From the NCBI GenBank assembly GCA_963793005.1, contig CAWBYP010000002.1:620001-684000 (forward strand): DNA of 64,000 nucleotides, given 5' to 3'. Each line of letters starts with the position of its first letter. Positions within the stretch are counted from its first letter, which is position 1. The notes below the pieces were generated by a model that was given only the letters and a program-made list of their open reading frames with translations, was not told the DNA's origin and made no database searches. Position numbers and translations under genes: made by a program. The stretch is from RPQJ01 sp963793005. Lineage in GTDB: Bacteria > Pseudomonadota > Gammaproteobacteria > Steroidobacterales > Steroidobacteraceae. Positions 11,855 to 21,183 of this stretch are shown here, in pieces.

Positions 11855-12454
11855 CTACCTGATCGCCTGCCGCCCGGCGAGCGCGTGGGCGAGCGTACCG
11901 CCATCCACGTACTCGAGTTCACCACCGACCGGCACACCGTGCGCGATCCGTGTGGCACGCAGCCCCAGTCGTGCGGCGACCTCGGCAAGGAAGTGTGCGG
12001 TGGCTTCGCCCTCGACCGTCGGGTTGGTCGCGAGAATTACCTCCGTGACCTCGCCCTCGCCGAGCAACCGCTCAAACGCCTCGATGCCGATCTCGGAAGG
12101 ACCCACGCCGTCTAGCGGAGACAGGTGGCCCATCAGCACGAAATAGCAGCCGCGAAAGCTGGCCGACTGCTCGATCGCGACCACGTCGGCCGGCGACTCG
12201 ACGACGCAGAGCAGCGCGCGATCCCGCGTGGTCGCCGCGCAGACAGGGCATGAGTCGCCTTCCGCAAACATGCGGCAACGGCTGCAGTGGCCAAGCGATT
12301 CAGCCGCAGCGGTGAGCGCGGTGGATATCTCTCGCGCGCCGTCCCGGTCACGCTCCAGAAGGTGGAACGCCATTCGCTGCGCGGACTTCGGCCCGACGCC
12401 GGGCAGGCAGCGGAGCGCCTCGATCAGCCGGTTCAGCGTCGGCGGATACAGCAT
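11855..12454 (-). CDS. recR: Recombination mediator protein RecR
   Basis: 199 residues, the standard length. RecR works with RecF and RecO to load RecA onto gapped DNA. Visible features are the N-terminal helix-hairpin-helix (CLPGVGPKSAQRMAFHLL), a zinc finger with C57, C60, C69 and C72, and a TOPRIM domain starting LLCVVESPADVVAIEQS. It lies 13 bases after ybaB and is the last gene of the dnaX-ybaB-recR set, an order conserved across many bacteria. Confidence 0.98.
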   Translation of the reverse strand: MLYPPTLNRLIEALRCLPGVGPKSAQRMAFHLLERDRDGAREISTALTAAAESLGHCSRCRMFAEGDSCPVCAATTRDRALLCVVESPADVVAIEQSASFRGCYFVLMGHLSPLDGVGPSEIGIEAFERLLGEGEVTEVILATNPTVEGEATAHFLAEVAARLGLRATRIAHGVPVGGELEYVDGGTLAHALAGRQAIR

Positions 12455-12467
12455 CGTCCGGCGGCCT

Positions 12468-12794
12468 TCAGCCGAGCGGCAACTTGAGGCCCGGTGGCAG
12501 GTTCATGCCACCCATGAGCCCCGACATCCTCTCCTGCGATACCGACTCGAGCCGGTGCACGGCGTCATTGATCGCGGCAGCCACCAGGTCCTCGACCATC
12601 TCGCGATCGTCGAGCGGGACTGCGGCGTCGATCTGCACCCTCTTGGCCTCGTGACGGCCATTGATCGTGACCTTGACCATGCCGCCGCCGGACTCGCCGG
12701 TGACTTCCATGGCCGCGATCTCGGCCTGTGCCTTCTGCATGTTCGCCTGGAGCTGCTGCGCCTGCTTCATCAAGTTGCCGATGCCGCCCTTCAT
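12468..12794 (-). CDS. ybaB: YbaB/EbfC family nucleoid-associated protein
   Basis: 108 residues, matching the family. YbaB/EbfC dimers bind DNA as tweezers and are counted among nucleoid-associated proteins. The N-terminal helix NLMKQAQQLQANMQKAQ and the central GMVKVTINGRHEAKRVQID strand region are diagnostic. The C-terminus ends in a Gly/Met/Pro-rich tail (LMGGMNLPPGLKLPLG). It sits between dnaX and recR on the same strand with short gaps, as expected for this operon. Confidence 0.97.
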   Translation of the reverse strand: MKGGIGNLMKQAQQLQANMQKAQAEIAAMEVTGESGGGMVKVTINGRHEAKRVQIDAAVPLDDREMVEDLVAAAINDAVHRLESVSQERMSGLMGGMNLPPGLKLPLG

Positions 12795-12818
12795 GTATCT
12801 GTGACTCCCGGAAATGAA

Positions 12819-14453
12819 TCAGTTCAGCGGCCGGACCGAGCCCGGCTGCACTGTCGCACCAAAGACGTCGCGCATGGCGCGCACGGCGGGATCCTCGTCG
12901 ATCGCCTGTTCTGCCGCCTTGAGTCGCTCGTCCGTGTCTATCGCCTGCCGGCGAGCGGGCGTGAGTTCGTCCTCGGCGATTCCCCCCACGCTGATCTCGA
13001 GCCGTATCGCCTGCCCGAAGTACCGTGACAGCGCCTGCGCCAGCCGATCGACGAGCTGCGGTCGATGGAAGGACTCGCCAGCCGCGTCGAGCCGCAGACG
13101 GACCAGATCCCGGTTCCTGCCGACCAGCAGGCAATGCGCCGCGAGCTGGCTCACTGGCCCCTGCAATCCCAGGGCGGGCACGATGCCCACCCAGTCGTCC
13201 GGCAGCTCCGCCGCAGGCGACGTTGCAGCCCCTGCATGCGCCGTGCGAACCGGTGTCGCAAGATCCTGCGTCGCGGCTTCCGCAGCCGACGACGGACCGC
13301 CGGTGCGCGCAGTGCCCCGCGACGGCTTCGCGCCGGTCCGTGGCGTACCCGCCGGGGCGGTGGATGCGTCCGCTGGCCTGAACGCAAGCATCCGCAGCAG
13401 CGCCATCTCGAATCCGCCACGCGCATCCGGCGCAAAATCCAGGTCGCGGCGGGCCATGATCGCAATCTGGTAGAGCAGCTGCAGGTCCTCCGGCGAGAAC
13501 CGGGGCGCCAGCGCCGCGAGCGCGAGGTCCTGCTCTTCGTCTTCGCCGCGCAGGTCTGGCAGTGCCTGGAGCAACGCCATGCGCTGGATTGCAGCAGCGA
13601 GTTCGCCAAGCGCCTGGTCGTAGTCCGGCGCGCGTTCGTCGAGCTGCTGCACGCAACTCATCAATCCGGCGCCGTCGTTCGAGGCCAGCGCACCGAGGAT
13701 CGCCTCGACGTGGCGCCGGTCAAGGGTTCCGAGCAGGGAGCGAACTTCTGCTTCGAGCACGCGACCACCGCCAAAAGCCAGCACCTGGTCCAGCAGCGAA
13801 AGAGCATCCCGCATGCTGCCCTCCGCCCCACGCGCGACCGCGCGCAGTGCGGCTGGCTCGAACTCGACCTTCTCCGCTTCGGAGATCATCGTCAGGCGTT
13901 CCTGGATCTGCTGCAGCGACAGCCTGCGCAGGTGGAACTGAAGGCAACGCGAAAGCACCGTGACAGGAAGCTTCTGCGGGTCAGTGGTCGCGAGCAGGAA
14001 CTTGACGTGCGGCGGCGGCTCTTCAAGCGTCTTCAGCAGTGCATTGAAGGAGTGCGTCGAGAGCATGTGCACCTCGTCGATGAGGTACACCTTGTAACGC
14101 CCACGTGCAGGCGCGTACTGCACGTTGTCGAGCAGTTCGCGGGTGTCATCGACCTTGGTACGCGACGCTGCGTCCACCTCGAGCAGGTCCACGAAGCGCC
14201 CCTCGTCGATGTCCCTGCAGGCGCTGCATTCGCCGCAGGGCCGCGATGACACGCCCTTTTCGCAGTTCAGCGACTTGGCGAAAATCCGGGCGATAGTTGT
14301 CTTGCCGACGCCGCGCGTGCCGGTGAACAGGAATGCGTGGTGGATGCGGCCGGAATCGAGTGCATTGGTGAGCGCGCGGCGGACGTGGTCCTGCCCGACG
14401 AGTTCCTCGAAGCTGCGCGGTCGCCACTTTCGGGCCAGGACCAGGTAACTCAT
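12819..14453 (-). CDS. dnaX: DNA polymerase III subunit gamma/tau
   Basis: 544 residues. This AAA+ clamp-loader subunit loads the beta sliding clamp and, in its tau form, couples polymerase cores. Visible are the Walker A motif GTRGVGKT (residues 45-52), a zinc module with C64, C73, C76 and C79, Walker B around VYLIDEVHML, and the SRC motif in TVLSRCLQFHL. An Ala/Pro/Thr-rich linker (about 385-435) leads to the tau-specific C-terminal domain. I see no A-rich slippery sequence like the E. coli gamma frameshift site, but I did not search exhaustively. The SRP RNA gene lies directly upstream. Confidence 0.97.
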   Translation of the reverse strand: MSYLVLARKWRPRSFEELVGQDHVRRALTNALDSGRIHHAFLFTGTRGVGKTTIARIFAKSLNCEKGVSSRPCGECSACRDIDEGRFVDLLEVDAASRTKVDDTRELLDNVQYAPARGRYKVYLIDEVHMLSTHSFNALLKTLEEPPPHVKFLLATTDPQKLPVTVLSRCLQFHLRRLSLQQIQERLTMISEAEKVEFEPAALRAVARGAEGSMRDALSLLDQVLAFGGGRVLEAEVRSLLGTLDRRHVEAILGALASNDGAGLMSCVQQLDERAPDYDQALGELAAAIQRMALLQALPDLRGEDEEQDLALAALAPRFSPEDLQLLYQIAIMARRDLDFAPDARGGFEMALLRMLAFRPADASTAPAGTPRTGAKPSRGTARTGGPSSAAEAATQDLATPVRTAHAGAATSPAAELPDDWVGIVPALGLQGPVSQLAAHCLLVGRNRDLVRLRLDAAGESFHRPQLVDRLAQALSRYFGQAIRLEISVGGIAEDELTPARRQAIDTDERLKAAEQAIDEDPAVRAMRDVFGATVQPGSVRPLN

Positions 14454-14491
14454 GCGAAGGGTATTGCTCCCCTGGGCTGCGGATCGATGGA

Positions 14492-14603
<112 letters not shown>

Positions 14604-14616
14604 ATGAAGGGCCGGG

Positions 14617-14645
14617 ACTATAACAGCCCCACCGGGACCAGTCAG
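14617..14645 (-). promoter_or_regulatory. Sigma-70-type promoter of the SRP RNA gene
   Basis: On the minus strand, CTGACT (14645-14640), a 17-base spacer and TATAGT (14622-14617) match the -35 and -10 consensus at ideal spacing. Transcription should begin 7 to 12 bases later, near the 5' end of the paired SRP RNA (14603). The -35 box overlaps the end of the queF stop codon. Confidence 0.75.
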
Positions 14646-15124
14646 CCGCGGCCGCGATATGGCGGCACGCCCTGGTCCGGGATCCAGGCACCAGCCGGCG
14701 GCCTGCCGGTCTGCCAGAACACGTCGATCGGCATGCCGCCACGCGGATACCAGTAGCCACCGATACGCAGCCAGCGCGGTGCAAGGAAATCCACCAGCCG
14801 CGACGCGATCGCCAGCGTGCAGTCCTCGTGGAACGCCCCGTGGTTGCGGAAGCTCGCGAGGTACAGCTTCAGCGACTTGCTCTCAACCAGCCAGCGACCC
14901 GGCACGTAGTCGATCACCAGGTGTGCGAAATCCGGCTGCCCCGTGATCGGGCAAAGCGACGTGAACTCGGGCGCAGCGAACCTTGCGAGGTACAGCTTCC
15001 TCGGGTGCGGGTTCGGCACGCGCTCCAGCAGCGCCACGGACGGCGAGCCCGGGACCGCGACTGGAGCGCCGAGCTGCCTGAGCGGCCCGGCGCGGGCCGG
15101 GCCCTTGGCGCGTCGGACCGCCAT
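14642..15124 (-). CDS. queF: NADPH-dependent 7-cyano-7-deazaguanine reductase (preQ1 synthase), short type
   Basis: 160 residues, the unimodular YkvM-like form rather than the about 280-residue form of Escherichia. QueF reduces the nitrile preQ0 to the amine preQ1 in queuosine biosynthesis. The nucleophilic Cys is C58 and the general-acid Asp is D65 in LCPITGQPD. The NADPH/substrate motif ESKSLKLY is at residues 81-88, and FHE follows near residue 98. It lies 3 bases after the M3 peptidase start-to-stop unit, same strand, with the SRP RNA promoter starting at its stop. A queuosine-precursor transporter is encoded about 44 kb away in this window. Confidence 0.96.
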   Translation of the reverse strand: MAVRRAKGPARAGPLRQLGAPVAVPGSPSVALLERVPNPHPRKLYLARFAAPEFTSLCPITGQPDFAHLVIDYVPGRWLVESKSLKLYLASFRNHGAFHEDCTLAIASRLVDFLAPRWLRIGGYWYPRGGMPIDVFWQTGRPPAGAWIPDQGVPPYRGRG

Positions 15125-15127
15125 GCG

Positions 15128-17035
15128 TCAATTGGTCTTGCGCGCGTAGATGCGCTCCATCTCGTCCATGATCCGGTTCATCTCCTTCATTGCGGCATCG
15201 AACGGTCGCGAGGTCGTCATGTCCACGCCGGCGTCCTGCAGCAACTCGATCGGGTATTTCGAGGACCCGGACGACAGCATGCGGATGTAGGCATCGCGAT
15301 TCTTCTGCGCCTCGCCCGAGTCCACCGCCTGCTTGCCGATAATGCCCTCGGCCAGCGACATGCCGCCGATCATGCTGGTCGCATACTGGTAGACGTAGAA
15401 GTCGTAGTAGAAGTGGGGAATATAGGCCCACTCCGACTGATACGTGTCGGCGATCTTCACCACGCCCTGGTCCGCGCCGTAGTACTCGCGCAGCAGCTTC
15501 AGGTAAAGCGCATTGAGCGAGTCCTTGGTGAGCGGCTCGCCGCGCTCTACCGCCTCGTGGATGCGGAGCTCGAACTCCGCGAACATCGTCTGGCGGAACA
15601 GCGTGGTGCGCATCGTGTCGAGATAGCTCGACAACAGGAACAGCCGCGTCGCGTCGTCCTTGGTCTGGTCGAGCACATGGTGGAACAGCAGGTTCTCGTT
15701 CAGGGTGGAGGCAACCTCGGCCACGAATATCGAATAGTCCGAGGTGACGAAAGGCTGGTTTTCGGCCGCGAGGTACGAGTGCATCGAGTGGCCGGATTCG
15801 TGCGCAAGCGTGGAAACTTCTTCCCAGGTGCCGGTGAAATTCAGCAACTGATACGGATGCACGCCGTAAACCATCGTGCTGTACGCGCCCGAGCGCTTGC
15901 CGGTGCTCGGCATGAAGTCGACCCAGCCCGAGTCATAGCCCTTCGCCAGCGTGTCCACGTAGCCCGCACCTAGTGGTGCGAACGAATCGAGCGTGAGCTT
16001 CCTGGCCACTTCCGGCGTGAAATCCAGGTCCACGCTGGAAACGATCGACGTATAGAGGTCCTCGTAGCCGAGTTCGGGCAGGCCCATGATCTTCTGGCGC
16101 AGCCTGAGGTAGCGATGCAGCGTCGGCAGGTTCGCGTGAACGTCCGCGATCAGCTGCGTATAGACCGACTTCGGGATGTTGTAGTCGAACAGCGCCGCCT
16201 CGAGCGCGCTCGGGAACTTGCGCACGTCCTTGGTGAATACGTGGCTTTGTACCTGCGCATTCAGCGTGGTGGCGAGCGTGCTGGTGAAATCGTTGTAGCG
16301 AGTGAAGAACGTATTGAAGACGAGGTCGCGGTCGGCCTTCACCGGCGATGCGCGGTACTTGGTGTACGCGGACGCGTCGAGGCGCACCTTCTCGCCGGTG
16401 GATAGCGTGACCTCCGGGTAGGGCAGCTCGGCGCCCGTGAATACGGAATAGACCGTGTCCCCAGTGCCGGACATCAAGCCAGTCTGCGCGATGATCTTCT
16501 CCTCGGCAGGCGACAGCGTGTGCGGCGCCGCGCGCAGGATGTTGTCGAAGAACATTCGGTACTGGCCCAGCTTCGGCTGCTCGGCAACGAATTGATCGAC
16601 CTTGGCCTTGCCGATCGCCAGGATCTCCGGCTGCATGAATGCGGTGGCGGTCTGCAGGTCGGTGTAGACCTGGATCGCTTCCTGCTTCATCTGCAGCGTG
16701 CGGCTGACGCGGGTGTCCTGGTCGTTCAGCGCGCTCGCGTACACGTACATCCGCTGCGCCGACTGCACCGCGATCTCCCAGTCCGTCATCGCGGCGAGCA
16801 GGTTCGCGGACGAGGTGCCGAGCTTGCCTTGCCACTGGCCGAGCTTCGGGATGACCGTCATCAACTCCTGCTTGGCGGTAACCCAGGCCGCCTCGTCCTG
16901 GTACAGCTCCGTCAGGTTCCACTTGTACTCGTCGGGTATTTCCGACCGCTCTGCCGCGCGGGTCGCCGGCGCCGCGAGCACAGACAGGATGGCAATTGCG
17001 GCGAAAAGGCTCTTCAGTCGCGTCTGGGAATTCAT
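15128..17035 (-). CDS. Exported oligoendopeptidase F-type M3 metallopeptidase
   Basis: 635 residues. M3 peptidases cut short peptides. The zinc site is HESGH at residues 412-416 within LAHESGHSMHSYL, with the third ligand expected in the VASTLNE segment downstream. The protein starts with a signal peptide (FAAIAILSVLAAPATRAAE), so unlike the cytoplasmic PepF of Gram-positives it should act in the periplasm. I chose the ATG at 17035 because the signal peptide begins there; the frame stays open upstream to 17188 but that extension looks non-coding. Divergent from the hydrolase gene at 17220. Confidence 0.93.
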   Translation of the reverse strand: MNSQTRLKSLFAAIAILSVLAAPATRAAERSEIPDEYKWNLTELYQDEAAWVTAKQELMTVIPKLGQWQGKLGTSSANLLAAMTDWEIAVQSAQRMYVYASALNDQDTRVSRTLQMKQEAIQVYTDLQTATAFMQPEILAIGKAKVDQFVAEQPKLGQYRMFFDNILRAAPHTLSPAEEKIIAQTGLMSGTGDTVYSVFTGAELPYPEVTLSTGEKVRLDASAYTKYRASPVKADRDLVFNTFFTRYNDFTSTLATTLNAQVQSHVFTKDVRKFPSALEAALFDYNIPKSVYTQLIADVHANLPTLHRYLRLRQKIMGLPELGYEDLYTSIVSSVDLDFTPEVARKLTLDSFAPLGAGYVDTLAKGYDSGWVDFMPSTGKRSGAYSTMVYGVHPYQLLNFTGTWEEVSTLAHESGHSMHSYLAAENQPFVTSDYSIFVAEVASTLNENLLFHHVLDQTKDDATRLFLLSSYLDTMRTTLFRQTMFAEFELRIHEAVERGEPLTKDSLNALYLKLLREYYGADQGVVKIADTYQSEWAYIPHFYYDFYVYQYATSMIGGMSLAEGIIGKQAVDSGEAQKNRDAYIRMLSSGSSKYPIELLQDAGVDMTTSRPFDAAMKEMNRIMDEMERIYARKTN

Positions 17036-17219
17036 GGCTGTCCAATCTTGCTTGGGGTAAACCCTAAGCTTGCCTGCCGGCAGCGGCCGCTGCAATCCGA
17101 CCTGGCAGCGGGAAACCTCCCCGCAGCCCTTCCCGGCCGGGCCGTCTACCCTTAGCCGCCGGGGGAGGTTAAGCTTGCTGCGCTGCATATAAGCAGCCGA
17201 CTTGGATCAGCGAGGTCAA

Positions 17220-18041
17220 ATGGCGACGCCTGCCCGGTCTGGAAAGCCGCCCCGCACGCTTTATACCCTGCTCGAGGCTCGCGGCCTGCTCGAGATGGCC
17301 ATGCTGCCGGTCTGGCTGCCATTGCTGCAGGCGACGCCCCGCGGCGACGGGCACACGGTCCTGCTGGTGCCCGGCTTCACGGCCGGAGACTCGACGCTGA
17401 TCGGGCTGCGAGCCTTCCTGCAATCGCGGGGCTACAACGTCGCGACCTGGGGGCTGGGCCAGAACACCGGCTTCAAGCTCAAGTTCTCGCAGGCCCTCGA
17501 GCAGAAGGTCCGGTACCTGCACCATCGTACGGATCGCAAGGTCAGCATCGTTGGCTGGAGCCTGGGCGGCGTTTACGGCTACTTCGCCGCGCACAGCGCA
17601 CCGGAGTGCGTGCGCACCGTGGTCTCGCTGGGCAGCCCAATGCGCTTCTCTGTGGAACGACTCCAGGTCCCACTGGTGGTAAGTGCCCTCTACCGGTATT
17701 TCGCCCACCCGATGGGCGCAGTCGCGCATCTCTCGAACGTACGAGCCAAGGTCCTGCGGTCACCGCCGCCGATGCCATCTACCTGTGTCTACTCGTCGAC
17801 CGATGGTGTCGTCCCGGCTGATTCAGCCCAGCTCGACGACAGCGTGGGCCAGCACGAGAACATCTGGGTGCCAGGCAGCCACCTCGGCCTCGGCTTCAAT
17901 CCGGCGGTGATGTGGGTGCTGGCCGACCGCCTCTCGCAGCCGGAAGACGACTGGCAGCGCTTCAGCCCCGACGGCATGCTGGGCTCGATCTACGATCGCA
18001 TCGCGGGTTACATGCGGACCGAAATCGTCCCCGCAACCTGA
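17220..18041 (+). CDS. Alpha/beta hydrolase
   Basis: 273 residues. The nucleophile elbow is GWSLGG with Ser114. Likely acid and base partners lie in SSTDGVVPADS and GSHLGLGFNP. The fold start is visible at VLLVPGFTAGDSTL. The substrate is unknown; adjacency to two wax-ester/diacylglycerol acyltransferase genes makes a lipid ester plausible, but that is inference. I took the ATG at 17220, preceded by GAGGT at good distance. An upstream in-frame TTG at 17202 lacks a ribosome site. There is no clear signal peptide. Confidence 0.88.
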   Translation: MATPARSGKPPRTLYTLLEARGLLEMAMLPVWLPLLQATPRGDGHTVLLVPGFTAGDSTLIGLRAFLQSRGYNVATWGLGQNTGFKLKFSQALEQKVRYLHHRTDRKVSIVGWSLGGVYGYFAAHSAPECVRTVVSLGSPMRFSVERLQVPLVVSALYRYFAHPMGAVAHLSNVRAKVLRSPPPMPSTCVYSSTDGVVPADSAQLDDSVGQHENIWVPGSHLGLGFNPAVMWVLADRLSQPEDDWQRFSPDGMLGSIYDRIAGYMRTEIVPAT

Positions 18042-18104
18042 TCGCCGGGGCCCGGCGCTGCCGGGTTCGCACCGGGCCAAGCCAGTCCCCAACCCCTCCG
18101 CCGT

Positions 18105-18140
18105 GGTCCTGCCGACCGCCTCGGGCGGTCCCCCAGGACC
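18105..18140. terminator. Nested hairpin between convergent genes, likely bidirectional terminator
   Basis: Outer arms 18105-18111 and 18134-18140 (GGTCCTG/CAGGACC) enclose inner arms 18114-18120 and 18124-18130 (GACCGCC/GGCGGTC). It sits between the stop of the hydrolase (18041) and the stop of the convergent acyltransferase (18142). No T-tract follows, so strength is uncertain. Confidence 0.55.
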
Positions 18141-18141
18141 G

Positions 18142-19650
18142 TCAGGCCGCCCTGCGCCGCGGGCGGGCGCCCTTCTTTGCCTTGGCAGCCTTCTTTGCCT
18201 TGCGCTTTGCAAGCGGCTTGCGGCCCGCCGGCGCCGCCCGGCTGGCCAGCTCAAGGTACTCCTGGAACGATTCCCGAATGCAGAGCGCGAAGAACTCCGG
18301 ATCCGGGATCTGCTCCCGGCAGGACGTCGGCGAGATGATGATCTTGCCGTCATAGCTGGTTACCGCGAACACCAGCCCCATGCCGTCGTAGATCGGCATG
18401 ATCGCCGAGAAATACGTCATGCGGGCACCGTTCAGGTACAGCGGTATCGACGGTCCGGGAACGTTCGTCACCGTGCAGCTCGCGATCGGCGCACGCTGGC
18501 CCAGGCCGAGGGCCGAGCCCGCCAGCAGCCGCGCCGACACCGCCAGTGTCGCCGCGGGCGCGTGCTTGGTGATGTCGGTGAGTTCCTTGGCGCCGACCGC
18601 CTGCCCGATCTCCTCGGTGCTCGACGTGTGCTTGTGGATCGAGCGCAGCCGCTTCACGGGATCCACGATTTCCGTGCCCAGCGGCACCCGCAACATGCTG
18701 ATGTCAGAGGGGCCGGAGACACCGCTGTCCGCATTGCGGATCGATACCGGCGCGATCGAGACCAGGCTCGGTCCAGGCAGTTCGTCGTGGGTAAGCAGGT
18801 AGCGGCGCAGCGCTCCGCCGCAGACGGCCAGCACCGCATCGTTGATCGTCGAGGACGGCACCAGCGAGCGGATCTTCTTGAACTCGTCGATCGTGAAACG
18901 CCGCGACTCGTAGACGCGGTGGGGCGAAACCTCGGAATTGAACCGTGTGATCGGCAGCCGTTCCGGGTGGTAGAACGACTCACGCAGCGTGCCAAGCACG
19001 ACCGGGGCGACCCTGCGCACCATACGGGTGAGCGGGGCCACTACCATGAAAGGCTGCACGATGTTATGGATCGCAGCGCGCACCAGCAGCGATCCAGCCC
19101 CCGGCGGTGATTCCGGAAACCAGGGTTCCGGCGGTTCAGCGTGCGGCGGCAACGCCGTCGTGTCGTGCAGCAGCGTGGTGATCTCCGCGCCACCGTTCAC
19201 GTCTATGGCCGCGTGGTGGATCTTGGTCAATATCGCGAAGCTGTCGGGCGGAAGGTCGAGGAAAGTGTCCAGTCCCTCGACCAGGTACAGCTCCCAGAGC
19301 GGCCTGTTCAAGTCCAGCGACCGGGCATGGATCCGCGAGGCCTGTATGCAGAACTGCCGCCAGTCACCCGGGTTCGGCAGCGAGACGTGTCGAACGTGGT
19401 ACTCGAGGTCGAAGCGCTCGTCCTCGATCCAGTAGGGATAGTCGATCTCGAGCGGAACGTGCAGCAGCTTCTGCCGGAAGATCGGCGACAGGTGCAGCCT
19501 GCTCTCGATGTGCTTGAGCAGGCCCTTGAACCGCACCCGCCCCCCCGGGGCTGTCGAGGGGTCATAGATGTGGATCAGCGTGATGTTGGAATTTGCGTGC
19601 CCGCTCTCCGCATACACGAAGCGGGCATCTTCTCCACGCAGCTGGCGCAT
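18142..19650 (-). CDS. WS/DGAT family O-acyltransferase (wax ester synthase/diacylglycerol acyltransferase type)
   Basis: 502 residues. Enzymes of this family join acyl-CoA to alcohols or diacylglycerol to make storage lipids. The catalytic region reads HHAAIDVNGG at residues 145-154. The two histidines and the aspartate of HHxxxDG are present, but the following Gly is Val. The C-terminal half has the family blocks PVSIRNADS, VTNVPGPSIPLYLNGA and the PIYDGMGLVFAVTSYDG segment. The last 25 or so residues are a Lys/Ala/Arg tail (KRKAKKAAKAKKGARPRRR). I preferred the ATG at 19650 because MRQLRGEDARFVYAE matches the usual family start; in-frame starts exist to 19716. Divergent from a second family member. 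Confidence 0.92.
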   Translation of the reverse strand: MRQLRGEDARFVYAESGHANSNITLIHIYDPSTAPGGRVRFKGLLKHIESRLHLSPIFRQKLLHVPLEIDYPYWIEDERFDLEYHVRHVSLPNPGDWRQFCIQASRIHARSLDLNRPLWELYLVEGLDTFLDLPPDSFAILTKIHHAAIDVNGGAEITTLLHDTTALPPHAEPPEPWFPESPPGAGSLLVRAAIHNIVQPFMVVAPLTRMVRRVAPVVLGTLRESFYHPERLPITRFNSEVSPHRVYESRRFTIDEFKKIRSLVPSSTINDAVLAVCGGALRRYLLTHDELPGPSLVSIAPVSIRNADSGVSGPSDISMLRVPLGTEIVDPVKRLRSIHKHTSSTEEIGQAVGAKELTDITKHAPAATLAVSARLLAGSALGLGQRAPIASCTVTNVPGPSIPLYLNGARMTYFSAIMPIYDGMGLVFAVTSYDGKIIISPTSCREQIPDPEFFALCIRESFQEYLELASRAAPAGRKPLAKRKAKKAAKAKKGARPRRRAA

Positions 19651-19745
19651 GATTTGATCTCGGTCGGCTGCTCGTCGCAGTCGGCCGGAGTCTAGCATTG
19701 CGACGGGTGTCGGCACCCCTGCGGATGTCGCATACTTCCTGCGTC

Positions 19746-21183
19746 ATGTCCCGTCCTATCCCCTTGATCGACCTTGCGTTCCTGTTGATTGACCGCGCGG
19801 AAGCGCCGGCCAACGTCGGAATCGCGCTGATTTTCGATCCGCCGCCGGGTATGGGCAGCGACAAGGCCGTGAGGGAAATCCTGCGCGCTTATCGCGCCAC
19901 GCCGCCGACCGCGCCGTTCGACGTAGTGCCCGAAGTGCCACCCCTCGGACTGCCGCACTGGGTGAAGCCGGCGCGCGTCGACATGAAGCAGCATGTGCGC
20001 CGCGAGACCCTGCCCGCCCCGGGCTCGCCCGGGCAACTCGACGAGCGCATTGCGGAGCTGCATCGGGACCGGCTGGACCGCAGCCGGCCGCTGTTCGAAG
20101 TCCACCTGATCGACGGACTCGCGTCCGGACAATTCGCGTTGTACATAAAGTCGCACCACGTCACCTGGGACGGCCGCGCGGCTGCCGCAAGGATTTTCGG
20201 CAGCCTGTCGAGCGGGCCCGGCCCGCTGCTCACGGGCTTCCACGCAATTCCAGGTGCTGCCGGGGCCGGAGACGTCGAACCTCGCCGGCGACCTGCGTTC
20301 CTTGATGACGCACGCGTTCGCGTTCCGGGAACTCTATTCGCAGGTAACGAGCCGGATCGCGACGCTGCGGGCAATGTCCGCACAGCCCCGGGGCAATGCA
20401 CCTTTTGCCGGGCCGCACACCAGGCTGAACCAGCGAGTCGCCGCAGGCCGCACTGTCGCAAGGTTTTCGCTGCCGCTGGGGGAGATGCGTCGCATCGGGC
20501 ACAAGTTCGGCGGCTCGATCAACGACGTGCTGCTGGCGGTGACCGACGATGGCGTGCATCGCTACCTGCGGGGCTTCGGCGAGCGTCCCGCCGAGCCGCT
20601 GGTCGGGATGTGCCCGGTGTCGGTGCGCGAGCCCGGAGACCTGGAACTCGGCACCAAGGCGTCGACGCTGTTCGTACGGCTGGGCAGCCCGCGTGCCGGC
20701 GTCGCTACCCGCCTCAAGGAAATCGTCGCAAGCACGGCGGCAGCGAAGGCCGAGTTCCATTCGATGTCCACAGAGGCCTCGCTGGACCTGGCGCTGGTCG
20801 CCTTCGGGCTGTGGATGACCTCCGACGCCTTCGGGCTGGGCGCGTACACCCGGCCGGTCGTCAATTTCGTCGTGTCGAATGTGGGTGGCCTGCCCGGCGC
20901 GCAATACCTCGGGCGATCACGCCTGGTCGGCACCTATCCGGTCTCGATGGTCGCCGACCCGGCCGGGCTCAATTTCACGGCCTTTTCACACGACGGACGC
21001 ATGGACGTCGGCATCATCGCGAGCCGCGCGGCCGTGCCGGACGCCGCCGAAATTGCGCGGCACTGCCTCGCCGCCTGGCGGCAACTGCGCAAGGCGAAAG
21101 CGCCTCAGGACTTGACCTTGAGGAAACCCCCGGCCCGCAAGCCCTCGCGCACCCGTCGCATGCCCGCGAGCCAGCGGCCGTAG
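19746..21183 (+). pseudogene. WS/DGAT family acyltransferase, disrupted by a +1 frameshift
   Basis: Two frames together make one WS/DGAT protein of about 478 residues. The first (from ATG 19746, MSRPIPLIDLAFLLIDRAEA) carries the intact motif HHVTWDG. The second carries the rest (VNFVVSNVGGLPGAQYLG, NFTAFSHDGRMDVGI) to a stop at 21181-21183. The frame change lies between about 20215 and 20255. Removing one C near 20250 would give a smooth FHAIQVLPGPE junction. The total length is 3n+1, consistent with a single extra base. Either the gene is recently broken or the base is a sequencing error. Its last 79 bases overlap the convergent SDR gene. Confidence 0.85.

Noticed and set aside
12565..14249. 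Open frames on both strands overlapping dnaX and ybaB
   Set aside because: Arg/Gly/Ala-rich translations without domains; dnaX and ybaB fully explain the region.
17041..17219. Inverted repeat 17114-17122 / 17162-17170 and repeated TAAGCTTGC between divergent genes
   Set aside because: Arms are only nine bases with a 39-base loop, and there is no regulator or box pattern to support an operator.
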